Below, piece by piece: positions 7,099-15,725 of a stretch of 32,361 bases of DNA. Source of the stretch: Deltaproteobacteria bacterium (GTDB lineage: Bacteria > Desulfobacterota > Desulfobacteria > Desulfobacterales > Magnetomoraceae); NCBI GenBank assembly GCA_002753725.1, contig PEAL01000019.1, forward strand, positions 1 through 32,361, written 5' to 3'. The position numbers and the translations under genes were made by a program. Position 1 is the stretch's first letter, and each line of letters begins with the position of its first letter. Under the pieces are notes generated by a model, which made no database searches, was not told the DNA's origin, and saw only the letters and a list, made by a program, of their open reading frames with translations.

Positions 7099-10000
7099 AT
7101 GACCCATTTACAGACGAGCTATTGCATGAAATTTGAGAAAAAAAACCTTCTGGCGACACTAAAGAAAAACTTTATTTTCAGTCAGTTAACAGATAACGCT
7201 CTGGAGATGATTCTTCCAAAATTCAGAGTGCATTCTTATAAACTTGACGATATTATTCTTCAACAGGGAGATATGGTTGATGGCTATTATTTAATAGTAG
7301 CGGGAAAAGCCCGTTTAATTGATCTTAATCATAACTTGACCGTAACAGACCTGAAACAGGGAGACGGTTTCGGTGAGCAATGTATATTTAAAAATAATCA
7401 CCTAATAGCGACAGTTAAATCTTCGGGTAATCTGACTGTCCTTAAATTACCAGAAAAAGTTTTCCATACACTGGTGATAAACAATCTAAAAATTAAAGCA
7501 TCACTTTCTGAATACTCAAAATTTATAGAAAAACTGATTTCATTAAAAAGCCATTCGATTGTATCACAACTGACACACGAGCAGAAAAAAAAAAACACGG
7601 GTTCTGATGTATTTATTCATATTCTTAAAAATAATCCTATTTTGGGTTTGCTACCAGATGACAACCTACAAAAAGTGCTTCCACTGCTTGTGGAATGTAA
7701 GTATAAACTTGGTGAAGTCATCATTCGTCAGGGCCAACCGGTTGATGGCTATTACGTTATTGTTAAAGGAAAAGCGCGTCTGGTTGATCAGGAAAATAAT
7801 AATACGTCCTTAATCAGCTTGAAAGAAAGTGACGGATTTGGTGAACAATCTATTGATCATAACGCATATGCAAGTGCTACAGTAAGGTCTTCCGGAAGGC
7901 TGACCGTACTTAAATTACCGGCAAATGAATTTAATGATTGTGTTGTCATCAATCAGAAAATTAAAAGCACCATTTTTGAGCAGATTCAATATTTACAGGG
8001 TTTTATTTCATTAAAAAGAGTTCCCCTTTTTTCAAAATTATCCTCTGATCATATCACAATACTCTATAATGTTATTGAATATTGTGAAATTAACCAAAAT
8101 GAATATATATTTCATAAAGGTGATTATGGTGATGCCGCTTATGTTGTAAAAACAGGAAGTATCAGGATTATTGAAGAAGAATTAAATAAAACATTTGCTA
8201 TTTGCAGAAGCGGAGAAATCATCGGTGAAATATCATTGTTCAAATCTCAACCACGCCTTGCATCGGCAATTGCTATTGAAGACACGGTTCTTTTTAAAAT
8301 TTCACGGGAAACATTCCAGAATATTTTACCTGAAATAAAGGATTTTATAGAAAATATTGTTAAAAATAGACTTCAACGGCGTGAGACATTTATTTCTGAC
8401 AAAAAAGCAAAAGAAAAAATTCTAAACCCTGAGTTTGTATTAACAGAGCATAAGATTTACAAATTTGGGGGGGCAAACAAGATTCCCTGTGTTAAAGTGA
8501 ATCATGAATCTCTTGCAGGGATGGCGTGTATTAATCTGATATTAGATATCAAAAAAATACCATTGCCTGGAAAATGGCGTCAATATTCAATTAATAAAAT
8601 AGAAAATAAAAGCAATGATACGTTTATAGATATGAGCCATTTATTGGAAGAATCAGGCTTATTTACCAGAAAAGTCAGGATTCTTCCAGATACGCTTCAA
8701 AACGTCCCCTTACCTGCCATAATAATGGATGAACAAAAAATTCCTCAGGTTATTTATGAAATCAATCATCGCAATGTGATTTGCAGTCATCCTTTAAAAG
8801 GCTTTCGATGCATACCTCGCAATGAATTTAACGATATATTTGACAATGAAATACTGTTGGTCAGTATCACACCCGAGTTCAGACAGGCTTCCACAAAATT
8901 ATTAAGTATATACCGGCGTTTTTTTGAAATGATTCTTCAATATAATGATATCCTGTACTGGATACTTACACTGACTTTTCTTTTAATGATTTTTGGTTTT
9001 GCAGCACCCTTTTTTACACAGATAATTATGGATAAAGTTCTTATTTTTAATGATAAATCATTGCTTCATGTTATGCTTTTCGGGATGATATGCGTTACTT
9101 TGTTTCAATTATCTGGGGGCATGCTCAGACAATTATTGATTGTTACAATTTTTCAACGAATTGAATCGGTCATGAATGCAAAATTTTTTAATCATATATT
9201 ATTGTTAAGGCCCAATAGTTATGAAAAGTATAATGTCGGAGAATACATCACACGATTTAATGAAAATCGTAAACTTATTGATTTGTTTTCACAAACAGGC
9301 ATGACCTTAACAATGGACGTTTGTGTCGGTTTTTTTTATTTTTGTCAATTATTCATAAAAGATTTTTTTCTTTCATTTATCGGGTTGGTATTTATATTTA
9401 TTCAATCTCTTATCGTCATGATAAGCTCTAAAAAACTTAGAGAAAATGATAAAAAGGTGTTTAATGCCAATACAGAAAATGAATCCTTTGTCATCAGAAT
9501 GCTAACTGGAATACAGTCTGTAAAATCATTGGCTGGTGAAGACCTTTTTTATCAAGAAGGGATGAATAAAATTTCAAACAAATTGCTTGCTGAATTTAAT
9601 GGTGCCCGCTTCGGGTTTAATTTAAGCCTGATGGTTGGAACCTTATCTCAATTTTCAACAATTGCTATTCTTTTATTCGGAGCTTACAAAGTTATCAATC
9701 AGGAATTATCTCTTGGAGAGTTTTTAGCCTTTAATGCTATTTTTGGACTTTTGTTAGGGCCTATTGGAAATTTGACCAATATATGGGATGAAATCCAGGA
9801 GATTCGCATCTCTATTGAACGTATTAACGATATTCTTGAACTTCCTGTGGAAGGTAGCAAAGAGCATCGAGAGTTGACCAGCATTGAAGGGCACATATTA
9901 ATCGAAAATTTATGTTTCCGTTATGATGGCATGGAAAGGGATGTTCTTTCAAATATTAACCTGGAAATTTTACCTGGCCAAAAAATAGCTTTCGTCGGGC

Positions 10001-10620
10001 GGAGTGGTTGTGGAAAATCCACATTAATTCATCTCATTATGGGTTTTTTTGAGCCTGAGAGCGGCTCCGTATATATTGATAATAAAAATGTAAATAGTTT
10101 GACCTCTCGATCCATATTATCTCATATGGGTATTGTAGAACAAAAACCGAAATTATTTTCTGGTACGATAAAAGATAATATCGCAATCAGTGATTCTAAC
10201 CTTTCAATAGATATGATTCATAAAGCAGCTTCCATTTCAGGCGTTAAAGACATTATAGATAAAATGCCTCTTGGATTGGAAACATATGTGGGAGAAGGGG
10301 GATCTGGTCTTTCAGGGGGAGAGGCTCAAAAAGTTGCTATTGCGCGGGCAATTGTCAGAGAGCCAAAAATTCTTATATTGGATGAGGCAACATCAGCGCT
10401 TGATAATGAATCTGAAGGTGCTGTTATGGAAAATCTTAAACTGTTGATGGAAGGAAAAACAACGATTTCAATTGCTCATCGGCTAAGCACGATTGTCAAT
10501 TCCGATATGATTGTCGTTTTAGATGAAGGCAAAATTGTTGAAACGGGCACACATGAAGAACTCATTAAGAAAAAAACCCTTTATCATCATCTTTTCATGT
10601 CAGGACACCACCGGGCGTAA
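7099..10620 (+). CDS. Type 1 secretion-like ABC exporter with three cNMP-binding domains and a degenerate C39 domain
   Basis: A 1173-residue fusion. Domains in order: cNMP-binding domains 1 (about 25-145), 2 (180-300) and 3 (305-425); a C39-peptidase-like domain (450-590); an ABC membrane domain (610-890); and an ATPase with Walker A GRSGCGKST (967-975), Q-loop, signature LSGGE (1071-1075), Walker B ILILDE (1091-1096) and switch H1127. The C39-like region lacks the catalytic Cys, His and Asp (the usual nucleophile region reads LAGMACINLIL and the usual ADP reads SHP), so it resembles the non-cleaving HlyB-type domain. Domains 1 and 2 are near copies (shared DGYY, GKARL, DGFGEQ and LTVLKLP); only domain 3 keeps the phosphate-site pattern GE...PRLAS with R386. 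By family it exports a peptide or protein, gated by a nucleotide (inferred). No HlyD/TolC partner or cargo gene is nearby. Start 7099 or ATG 7126; neither has a strong ribosome site. Confidence 0.88.
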   Translation: MTHLQTSYCMKFEKKNLLATLKKNFIFSQLTDNALEMILPKFRVHSYKLDDIILQQGDMVDGYYLIVAGKARLIDLNHNLTVTDLKQGDGFGEQCIFKNNHLIATVKSSGNLTVLKLPEKVFHTLVINNLKIKASLSEYSKFIEKLISLKSHSIVSQLTHEQKKKNTGSDVFIHILKNNPILGLLPDDNLQKVLPLLVECKYKLGEVIIRQGQPVDGYYVIVKGKARLVDQENNNTSLISLKESDGFGEQSIDHNAYASATVRSSGRLTVLKLPANEFNDCVVINQKIKSTIFEQIQYLQGFISLKRVPLFSKLSSDHITILYNVIEYCEINQNEYIFHKGDYGDAAYVVKTGSIRIIEEELNKTFAICRSGEIIGEISLFKSQPRLASAIAIEDTVLFKISRETFQNILPEIKDFIENIVKNRLQRRETFISDKKAKEKILNPEFVLTEHKIYKFGGANKIPCVKVNHESLAGMACINLILDIKKIPLPGKWRQYSINKIENKSNDTFIDMSHLLEESGLFTRKVRILPDTLQNVPLPAIIMDEQKIPQVIYEINHRNVICSHPLKGFRCIPRNEFNDIFDNEILLVSITPEFRQASTKLLSIYRRFFEMILQYNDILYWILTLTFLLMIFGFAAPFFTQIIMDKVLIFNDKSLLHVMLFGMICVTLFQLSGGMLRQLLIVTIFQRIESVMNAKFFNHILLLRPNSYEKYNVGEYITRFNENRKLIDLFSQTGMTLTMDVCVGFFYFCQLFIKDFFLSFIGLVFIFIQSLIVMISSKKLRENDKKVFNANTENESFVIRMLTGIQSVKSLAGEDLFYQEGMNKISNKLLAEFNGARFGFNLSLMVGTLSQFSTIAILLFGAYKVINQELSLGEFLAFNAIFGLLLGPIGNLTNIWDEIQEIRISIERINDILELPVEGSKEHRELTSIEGHILIENLCFRYDGMERDVLSNINLEILPGQKIAFVGRSGCGKSTLIHLIMGFFEPESGSVYIDNKNVNSLTSRSILSHMGIVEQKPKLFSGTIKDNIAISDSNLSIDMIHKAASISGVKDIIDKMPLGLETYVGEGGSGLSGGEAQKVAIARAIVREPKILILDEATSALDNESEGAVMENLKLLMEGKTTISIAHRLSTIVNSDMIVVLDEGKIVETGTHEELIKKKTLYHHLFMSGHHRA

Positions 10621-10631
10621 CCAATGGATGG

Positions 10632-10661
10632 GGAACACAGTCGTTCCTTCTTATTTTTTTT
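10632..10661 (+). terminator. Probable weak intrinsic terminator of the exporter gene
   Basis: GGAAC (10632-10636) pairs with GTTCC (10643-10647) around a 6-nt loop and is followed by TTCTTATTTTTTTT. It lies 12 nt after the exporter stop codon. The stem is short (5 bp). Confidence 0.4.
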
Positions 10662-10731
10662 GAACCAGGATTACACTGAAAGAAAAAAGTAGTCCGACTT
10701 TTTGGGAATGCGCCCATGTTTAAGTTAACCG

Positions 10732-11043
10732 CTAATTGATTCCAGAGATTGGAAAAATTTGATCAAACTTAAGCGATTTTAATAGCGCAAGGATGCCTGC
10801 TGGAACGTTAATGATATTAAATTTACCATTTTTTAAGGCAATATCTTTGTATATGAGAATCAACTTGCCAATTCCTGAGCTTCCAATATGGGTGACGTCA
10901 GCCATATCCAGCGTAACTGTTTCAATCTCATTCAGTCGATTTTCGCGAAACCGATCTTTTAATGTTTCTGCTTCAACTTCTCCTATTCTTCCTTGAATTT
11001 TTATAGACAGCGTTTTGCCTGACTTAAAAATATTTATTTCCAC
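10732..11043 (-). CDS. STAS-domain protein (anti-sigma factor antagonist-like)
   Basis: From a GTG at 11043 the protein has 103 residues, the usual size of a single STAS domain. The core reads LSIKIQGRIGEVEAETLKD, then TVTLDMADVTHIGSSGIGKL, where the Ser pair at the end of the strand is the site phosphorylated by anti-sigma kinases in SpoIIAA/RsbV-type proteins, then GKFNIINVPAGILALLKSL. AAAGGAG lies about 11 nt upstream of this GTG. The open frame continues to 11151, but that extension has no counterpart in STAS proteins. No anti-sigma kinase is adjacent; it lies 149 nt downstream of the hybrid kinase on the same strand, so a shared pathway is possible but unproven. Confidence 0.8.
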   Translation of the reverse strand: MEINIFKSGKTLSIKIQGRIGEVEAETLKDRFRENRLNEIETVTLDMADVTHIGSSGIGKLILIYKDIALKNGKFNIINVPAGILALLKSLKFDQIFPISGIN

Positions 11044-11192
11044 GGTTTGTGTGACTCCTTTATTAATACTGATTATATTTAGTAATTTGATATCTTTAGC
11101 AAATTCAAATAAAAAGTCAAGGAAAAGTTGGAAACAACTATTTGAAATCATTGCTCCAAAACGATCTCCAGGCGGGCGAATCTATTCATACT

Positions 11193-14100
11193 TCAACTAC
11201 GTTCAATACATTCTTTCAACTGTCTGAAAGAAGATTCTAACTCATGCATAAGTTTTCCAACCAAATCCAAATCTCCAACTTTGGCGGCTCGTTCCATATC
11301 AGCAGCCACTTTCTGTAAATGATCTCCATTCACCGCAGAAGCCAACCCTTTAATGGTGTGAGCCTGTCTTTCCAAGCCTGAGGCATCACCGCTATCAAGA
11401 AAATCCTTCAATGTTTGAATCACTATCGGAGTATCTGCCATAAAGTTTTCTATAATAATGTCAACCAGATCATTGTCATTCATGAGACGAGCCAATATTT
11501 TATTTCTATCCCAAATGGGTGACTGGACAACGAGAGGAGCTGAATCTTTTTCTTTGTCGCCTTCATTTTGAGTTCGGTTATCAGTATCGATGTGTTTTAG
11601 TTGAGGCAACCATTTATGTAACGTATCAATCAATTGATTTTGATCTAAAGGCTTTGCGATATAGTCGTTCATGCCTGCCTCGAGACATTGCTCCAGATTT
11701 TCTTGCATTGCATTGGCTGTCAAGGCGATGACAGGAACATCATGATTAAGAACTTTCGAGTTTGGATCACGAATGATATGTGTTGCCTCTAATCCGTCAA
11801 GCACAGGCATTTGCACGTCCATAAAAACAAGATCGTAAGGGGCATTCTCAAGGGCTTTGATGGCCTCTTCACCATTGAAAACAGCATCTGCATCCAATCC
11901 AAATTTTTTGAGTAGACCCAGAATGACTTTTTGATTGGTAATAATATCTTCGGCAATCAAGATGCGCACAGTGGGGTTTTCAAAAAGATGTTGATTTTTT
12001 TGCAGGCTATGCCGTGTAATTATTTTTTGTGCTTTTCCTGAATTTTTTTCCTGGGGTAGAAGTGCCAGTGATAAAATATTTTTCAGTTCCTGGCGCTTGA
12101 CTGGCTTTATCAAAGAGGCTGTGAATCCAATATTTGAAAAGTATTTTGCATCCTCATTAAGTCCCAGTGATGCCAGAATTATCATTCGGAGAGGTGATAG
12201 ATATTGGTCCGACTGAATCACCAGGCAAAATGTCTGCATATCCGGTTTGGATAAATTGGTATTAATCAAAACAATCTTAAAAGGATCAACGGTTTTGAAT
12301 GATTCATAAATGGCTTCCAATGCTGGATCAGTCTGACAAAATGCTTGTGGCCGCATCCCCCAGGAGGTCAATAACTCTATTAGAATTTTACAACTCGTCA
12401 CATTGCTATCCACAATCAATGCCCTTACATTTTTCAAATTTTCAGGAATGGAACTTTCTGTCTCATCTATTTTTGCCTGTTTTTCAAAACAAGCCGTAAA
12501 CCAAAATTCTGAACCTTTACTGTCAACACTTTTTACACCAATATCACCGCCCATCAATTCCGCCAATTGTTTGGATATCGCCAATCCCAGACCGGTTCCC
12601 CCATATTTGCGTGTGATAGAGGTATCCACTTGAAAAAATTTTGAAAATAATTCGCCCATTTTTTCTTTTGGAATGCCAATGCCTGTGTCTTTTATTGAAA
12701 ACCGCAATACCACCGATGTTTCCGTTTCTGTTTCACTATCCACACAAATCAGCACTTCACCGGATGAGGTAAATTTTATTGCATTTCCTGTAAGGTTCGT
12801 TAAAATTTGGCGCAAACGTCCAGAATCGCCACAAAGGAACCTGGTGACATTAGGTGGAATTCTGCAAAGCAATTCCAGTCCCTTTTCATGGGCATTGAAT
12901 GACAGGGATGTCGTTAAATTTTCCAATAAACTGTGTAAGTCAAAATCAATTTTTTCCAGCACCAATTTTCCAGCTTCTATTTTTGAAAAATCGAGAATAC
13001 CGTTGATCAGATTCAACAATGATTCTCCACAGTTTTGTACGATCTCGGCATAATGATGTTGTTCATCTGTCAGATCAGTGGCCATCAGAAGCCCGGCCAT
13101 GCCGATCACACCATTCATGGGGGTACGAATTTCATGACTCATGTTGGCCAAAAATTCACTTTTGGCCGTGTTGGCCTTTTTAGCCTGGTCGGCCATTTCG
13201 TTCGCACGAGCAATGGCCTGTTCAAGCTGCTGATTGATCTCTTTCAGTCGTTGCTGCTTGGCAGTCAACTTTTCTTGAACAGCTTTACTTTCGGTGATAT
13301 CCTCAGCAGAGCATACAATATAGTCTATCATCCCATCTGCCTTGAGTCGGGGTGTTTTCAGGATAGAAAGCAGACGAGGACTTCCGGATACATGGGGTAC
13401 CCATTCTTCAGTACGAACAGCTTTTCCTGTTGAAAAAACTTCTTGATTACTTTTACGGCATATGTCGACAATTTCTGCTGGAAAAATATCATACATATTT
13501 TTGTATGCCATATCTGAAACAGTGACACCATTGAAATCGGCATGGGCCTTATTGACAGCCCCGTAAGTATACTCATTGCTCAAATACCACACCTGTGTCT
13601 GAATATTATCTAAGAGAATGCGTCGTTCTTCTACTTCTATAGCCAGACCGTTTTTAGCCATTTCTATTTCAATTGCATAGCGTTTGAGCGATTCTTCGGC
13701 TTGTTTACGCTCAGTAATATCAATCATCACAGATAAAATAAATTGATCTCTCTGTAAGTCAACAACTTCACTCCAAAATAATCCATCTATCAGCCTGCCA
13801 TCTTTGCATTGGATTTGAATTTCCATATTGTCAACGCGATTATCGGTCAATAGTTTTTTTAACACTTCTTGCTGCTGGTCCTTATCTGCAAACAGATCGA
13901 TCTCGTCAACATTTTTTCCAATAACGTCGTCCAGCATAAAATGAGTTTTGGAAAGAAAGGTTTCATTGACATCAATAAATCGTCTTTCCGCGAAACTGCT
14001 CAGTCCCATAAGAGCCGGATTATTTCGAAAAAGCCGTTCAAATTTTTGATTACTATCGTTGATAATCGTTTGCTGTGCAAGAATGCCCTGATCGGTTCGG

Positions 14101-15722
14101 TGAAGTAGAATATAAATCATTCCCAGTAAAATCATTAGTAATACAGTGACAAACATTCCAGAAAAAAACATTAATTGTTTAAAATCAGATAGTTGACTTG
14201 ACACATCCTGTATAATCAATAAATCACCAACGGCTTTTCCGGATATATCGTATAAAGCTAACAATGAAATCAGGACTTTTTTATTGCGGAAAATCATCTC
14301 CTGATCAATTTGTCTATGTAAATGAATGTCTGGGAGTTTGTTTACCCATGCGGACAATGTGTCTGGGAATTTTTCTAAGGAGCAGTAAATCAAAACATTA
14401 TTAGACATAAGATCCCAATTAGCATCCCGTCCAAGCATCTGCATGCCATTTTCCCAAAGCTGTCGGTTCAGATATTTCTTTTTAATAATGACGCTTACCC
14501 GGGTGGACGAGTAAAGGTGTAAGGATTGAAGAATATCTTCAATTTCTTTTCCCAATTCAACATAACCAATAAGACGCCCTTTGTCATAAATCGGCCTTAC
14601 AGCACGCAATGTGAACGTACCAAGCGGTCCAAGCTCAATACCTGACGACGCCATTCCTGTTCGTTCAGCTTCTTTTGCCGTATACCGATCAATGAAATCG
14701 CCATTTTTTTCTGGTTTGTGAACACGCAATAAACATATTCGTTTGGCATCAAAAAAATAAAAATGTGTAATATTGTAGTTTTTTTTCAGAGAATGAAAGA
14801 CCGGTTTCCATGTTTTTAAAAGGTTCTCAATATCCCTTTCTTGCACAGCTTTTTTTATTAAAGGATTGGCAGTAAGAAATTCTGTGGCCGTATCAAGCCC
14901 AAACATTTGTTGTTCTAAAGATATTTGCAAGGAATGACTTAACTCATCAATATGATGCATCATGGTTTGAGATAGACTATTCTGGTGTTGATGCCAAAGA
15001 AGAAATCCGCTAGCGATCATCAGGGTGCAAATTATCATCGCCAGCGGAGGAAGCATTTGTCTCAGAACAGGTCTGAATGTCTTTGATACGTAATGCTTAG
15101 AAATAAAACTGACCATCAGGATGACCAGAATCAATAGCATGAGACCTACAGGTAATGCTATTTTTTCAGCAATATTCAAATTCCAGGAGCTGACATCGAA
15201 ATCCATACCCAATATTGCAATCAAATCATTGGTGTCAGTGGCAAAAACAGGAATCAACGCAGATATTCTTCTTCCCCGTGAATCCGCAATGGGACCAATG
15301 AGTTTTTCATGTCCTGTATCAAAAACAAGAGGAATATCCATAGACAATTGGTCGAAAATTTGACCCGAGTGAAATTCCCTTTGAATGCCTACAGGCTCTG
15401 AATCAATATAGAAAAAGATCCTGCCATCCGCCTTGCGGCCCATAAGATAAATGAACTTGCAGGTTGGATGGTCTTTTTTGGCAGCAGTCAATTGATTCTT
15501 CAATTGGTGGTACTCAGAAAGTTTCAGATCAGCTTCTCTTCCGGAAAGCGCCTGAATTTGATTGATATTCAACGTTTGCGCAAACAAGCGGGCTTGCAGA
15601 CGTTTTGTTTCCTTCAGATCTTGAGCGGATTGCCTAATTAACCAGCAGGTCAATAATACTGTGATAATCATCATCCCCAGGATAGCAAGGGGCCACCGTC
15701 GGTTAAGATAAGAATAGCTCAT
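11193..15722 (-). CDS. Large hybrid sensor histidine kinase (two Cache-like sensors, two PAS, HisKA, HATPase, two receivers, HPt)
   Basis: A 1509-residue membrane kinase. Membrane segments lie at about 12-30, 188-207, 223-242 and 517-541. They enclose two extracytoplasmic sensor regions: 31-187, ending in a Cache-like LGMDFD strand, and 245-510, which resembles the dCache_3 'double sensory' type (FYFFDAKRICLLRVHKPE, then TLRAVRPIYDKGRLIGYVELG). Then PAS 1 (about 560-670), PAS 2 (700-810), a coiled coil, HisKA with H863 (SHEIRTPMNG), HATPase (N976/N980, D1012 in DTGIGI, GGTGLGLA 1041-1048), receiver 1 (1098-1215), receiver 2 (1252-1375; E1258, D1259, D1302, K1357) and an HPt domain with H1455 (AHTIKGLA). 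Receiver 1 has Asn1154 in place of the phospho-Asp and is probably not phosphorylated. A phosphorelay H863 to D1302 to H1455 is inferred. It starts 3 nt after the aldehyde dehydrogenase stop codon, so the two are co-transcribed. Confidence 0.93.
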   Translation of the reverse strand: MSYSYLNRRWPLAILGMMIITVLLTCWLIRQSAQDLKETKRLQARLFAQTLNINQIQALSGREADLKLSEYHQLKNQLTAAKKDHPTCKFIYLMGRKADGRIFFYIDSEPVGIQREFHSGQIFDQLSMDIPLVFDTGHEKLIGPIADSRGRRISALIPVFATDTNDLIAILGMDFDVSSWNLNIAEKIALPVGLMLLILVILMVSFISKHYVSKTFRPVLRQMLPPLAMIICTLMIASGFLLWHQHQNSLSQTMMHHIDELSHSLQISLEQQMFGLDTATEFLTANPLIKKAVQERDIENLLKTWKPVFHSLKKNYNITHFYFFDAKRICLLRVHKPEKNGDFIDRYTAKEAERTGMASSGIELGPLGTFTLRAVRPIYDKGRLIGYVELGKEIEDILQSLHLYSSTRVSVIIKKKYLNRQLWENGMQMLGRDANWDLMSNNVLIYCSLEKFPDTLSAWVNKLPDIHLHRQIDQEMIFRNKKVLISLLALYDISGKAVGDLLIIQDVSSQLSDFKQLMFFSGMFVTVLLMILLGMIYILLHRTDQGILAQQTIINDSNQKFERLFRNNPALMGLSSFAERRFIDVNETFLSKTHFMLDDVIGKNVDEIDLFADKDQQQEVLKKLLTDNRVDNMEIQIQCKDGRLIDGLFWSEVVDLQRDQFILSVMIDITERKQAEESLKRYAIEIEMAKNGLAIEVEERRILLDNIQTQVWYLSNEYTYGAVNKAHADFNGVTVSDMAYKNMYDIFPAEIVDICRKSNQEVFSTGKAVRTEEWVPHVSGSPRLLSILKTPRLKADGMIDYIVCSAEDITESKAVQEKLTAKQQRLKEINQQLEQAIARANEMADQAKKANTAKSEFLANMSHEIRTPMNGVIGMAGLLMATDLTDEQHHYAEIVQNCGESLLNLINGILDFSKIEAGKLVLEKIDFDLHSLLENLTTSLSFNAHEKGLELLCRIPPNVTRFLCGDSGRLRQILTNLTGNAIKFTSSGEVLICVDSETETETSVVLRFSIKDTGIGIPKEKMGELFSKFFQVDTSITRKYGGTGLGLAISKQLAELMGGDIGVKSVDSKGSEFWFTACFEKQAKIDETESSIPENLKNVRALIVDSNVTSCKILIELLTSWGMRPQAFCQTDPALEAIYESFKTVDPFKIVLINTNLSKPDMQTFCLVIQSDQYLSPLRMIILASLGLNEDAKYFSNIGFTASLIKPVKRQELKNILSLALLPQEKNSGKAQKIITRHSLQKNQHLFENPTVRILIAEDIITNQKVILGLLKKFGLDADAVFNGEEAIKALENAPYDLVFMDVQMPVLDGLEATHIIRDPNSKVLNHDVPVIALTANAMQENLEQCLEAGMNDYIAKPLDQNQLIDTLHKWLPQLKHIDTDNRTQNEGDKEKDSAPLVVQSPIWDRNKILARLMNDNDLVDIIIENFMADTPIVIQTLKDFLDSGDASGLERQAHTIKGLASAVNGDHLQKVAADMERAAKVGDLDLVGKLMHELESSFRQLKECIERS

Positions 15723-15725
15723 ACT

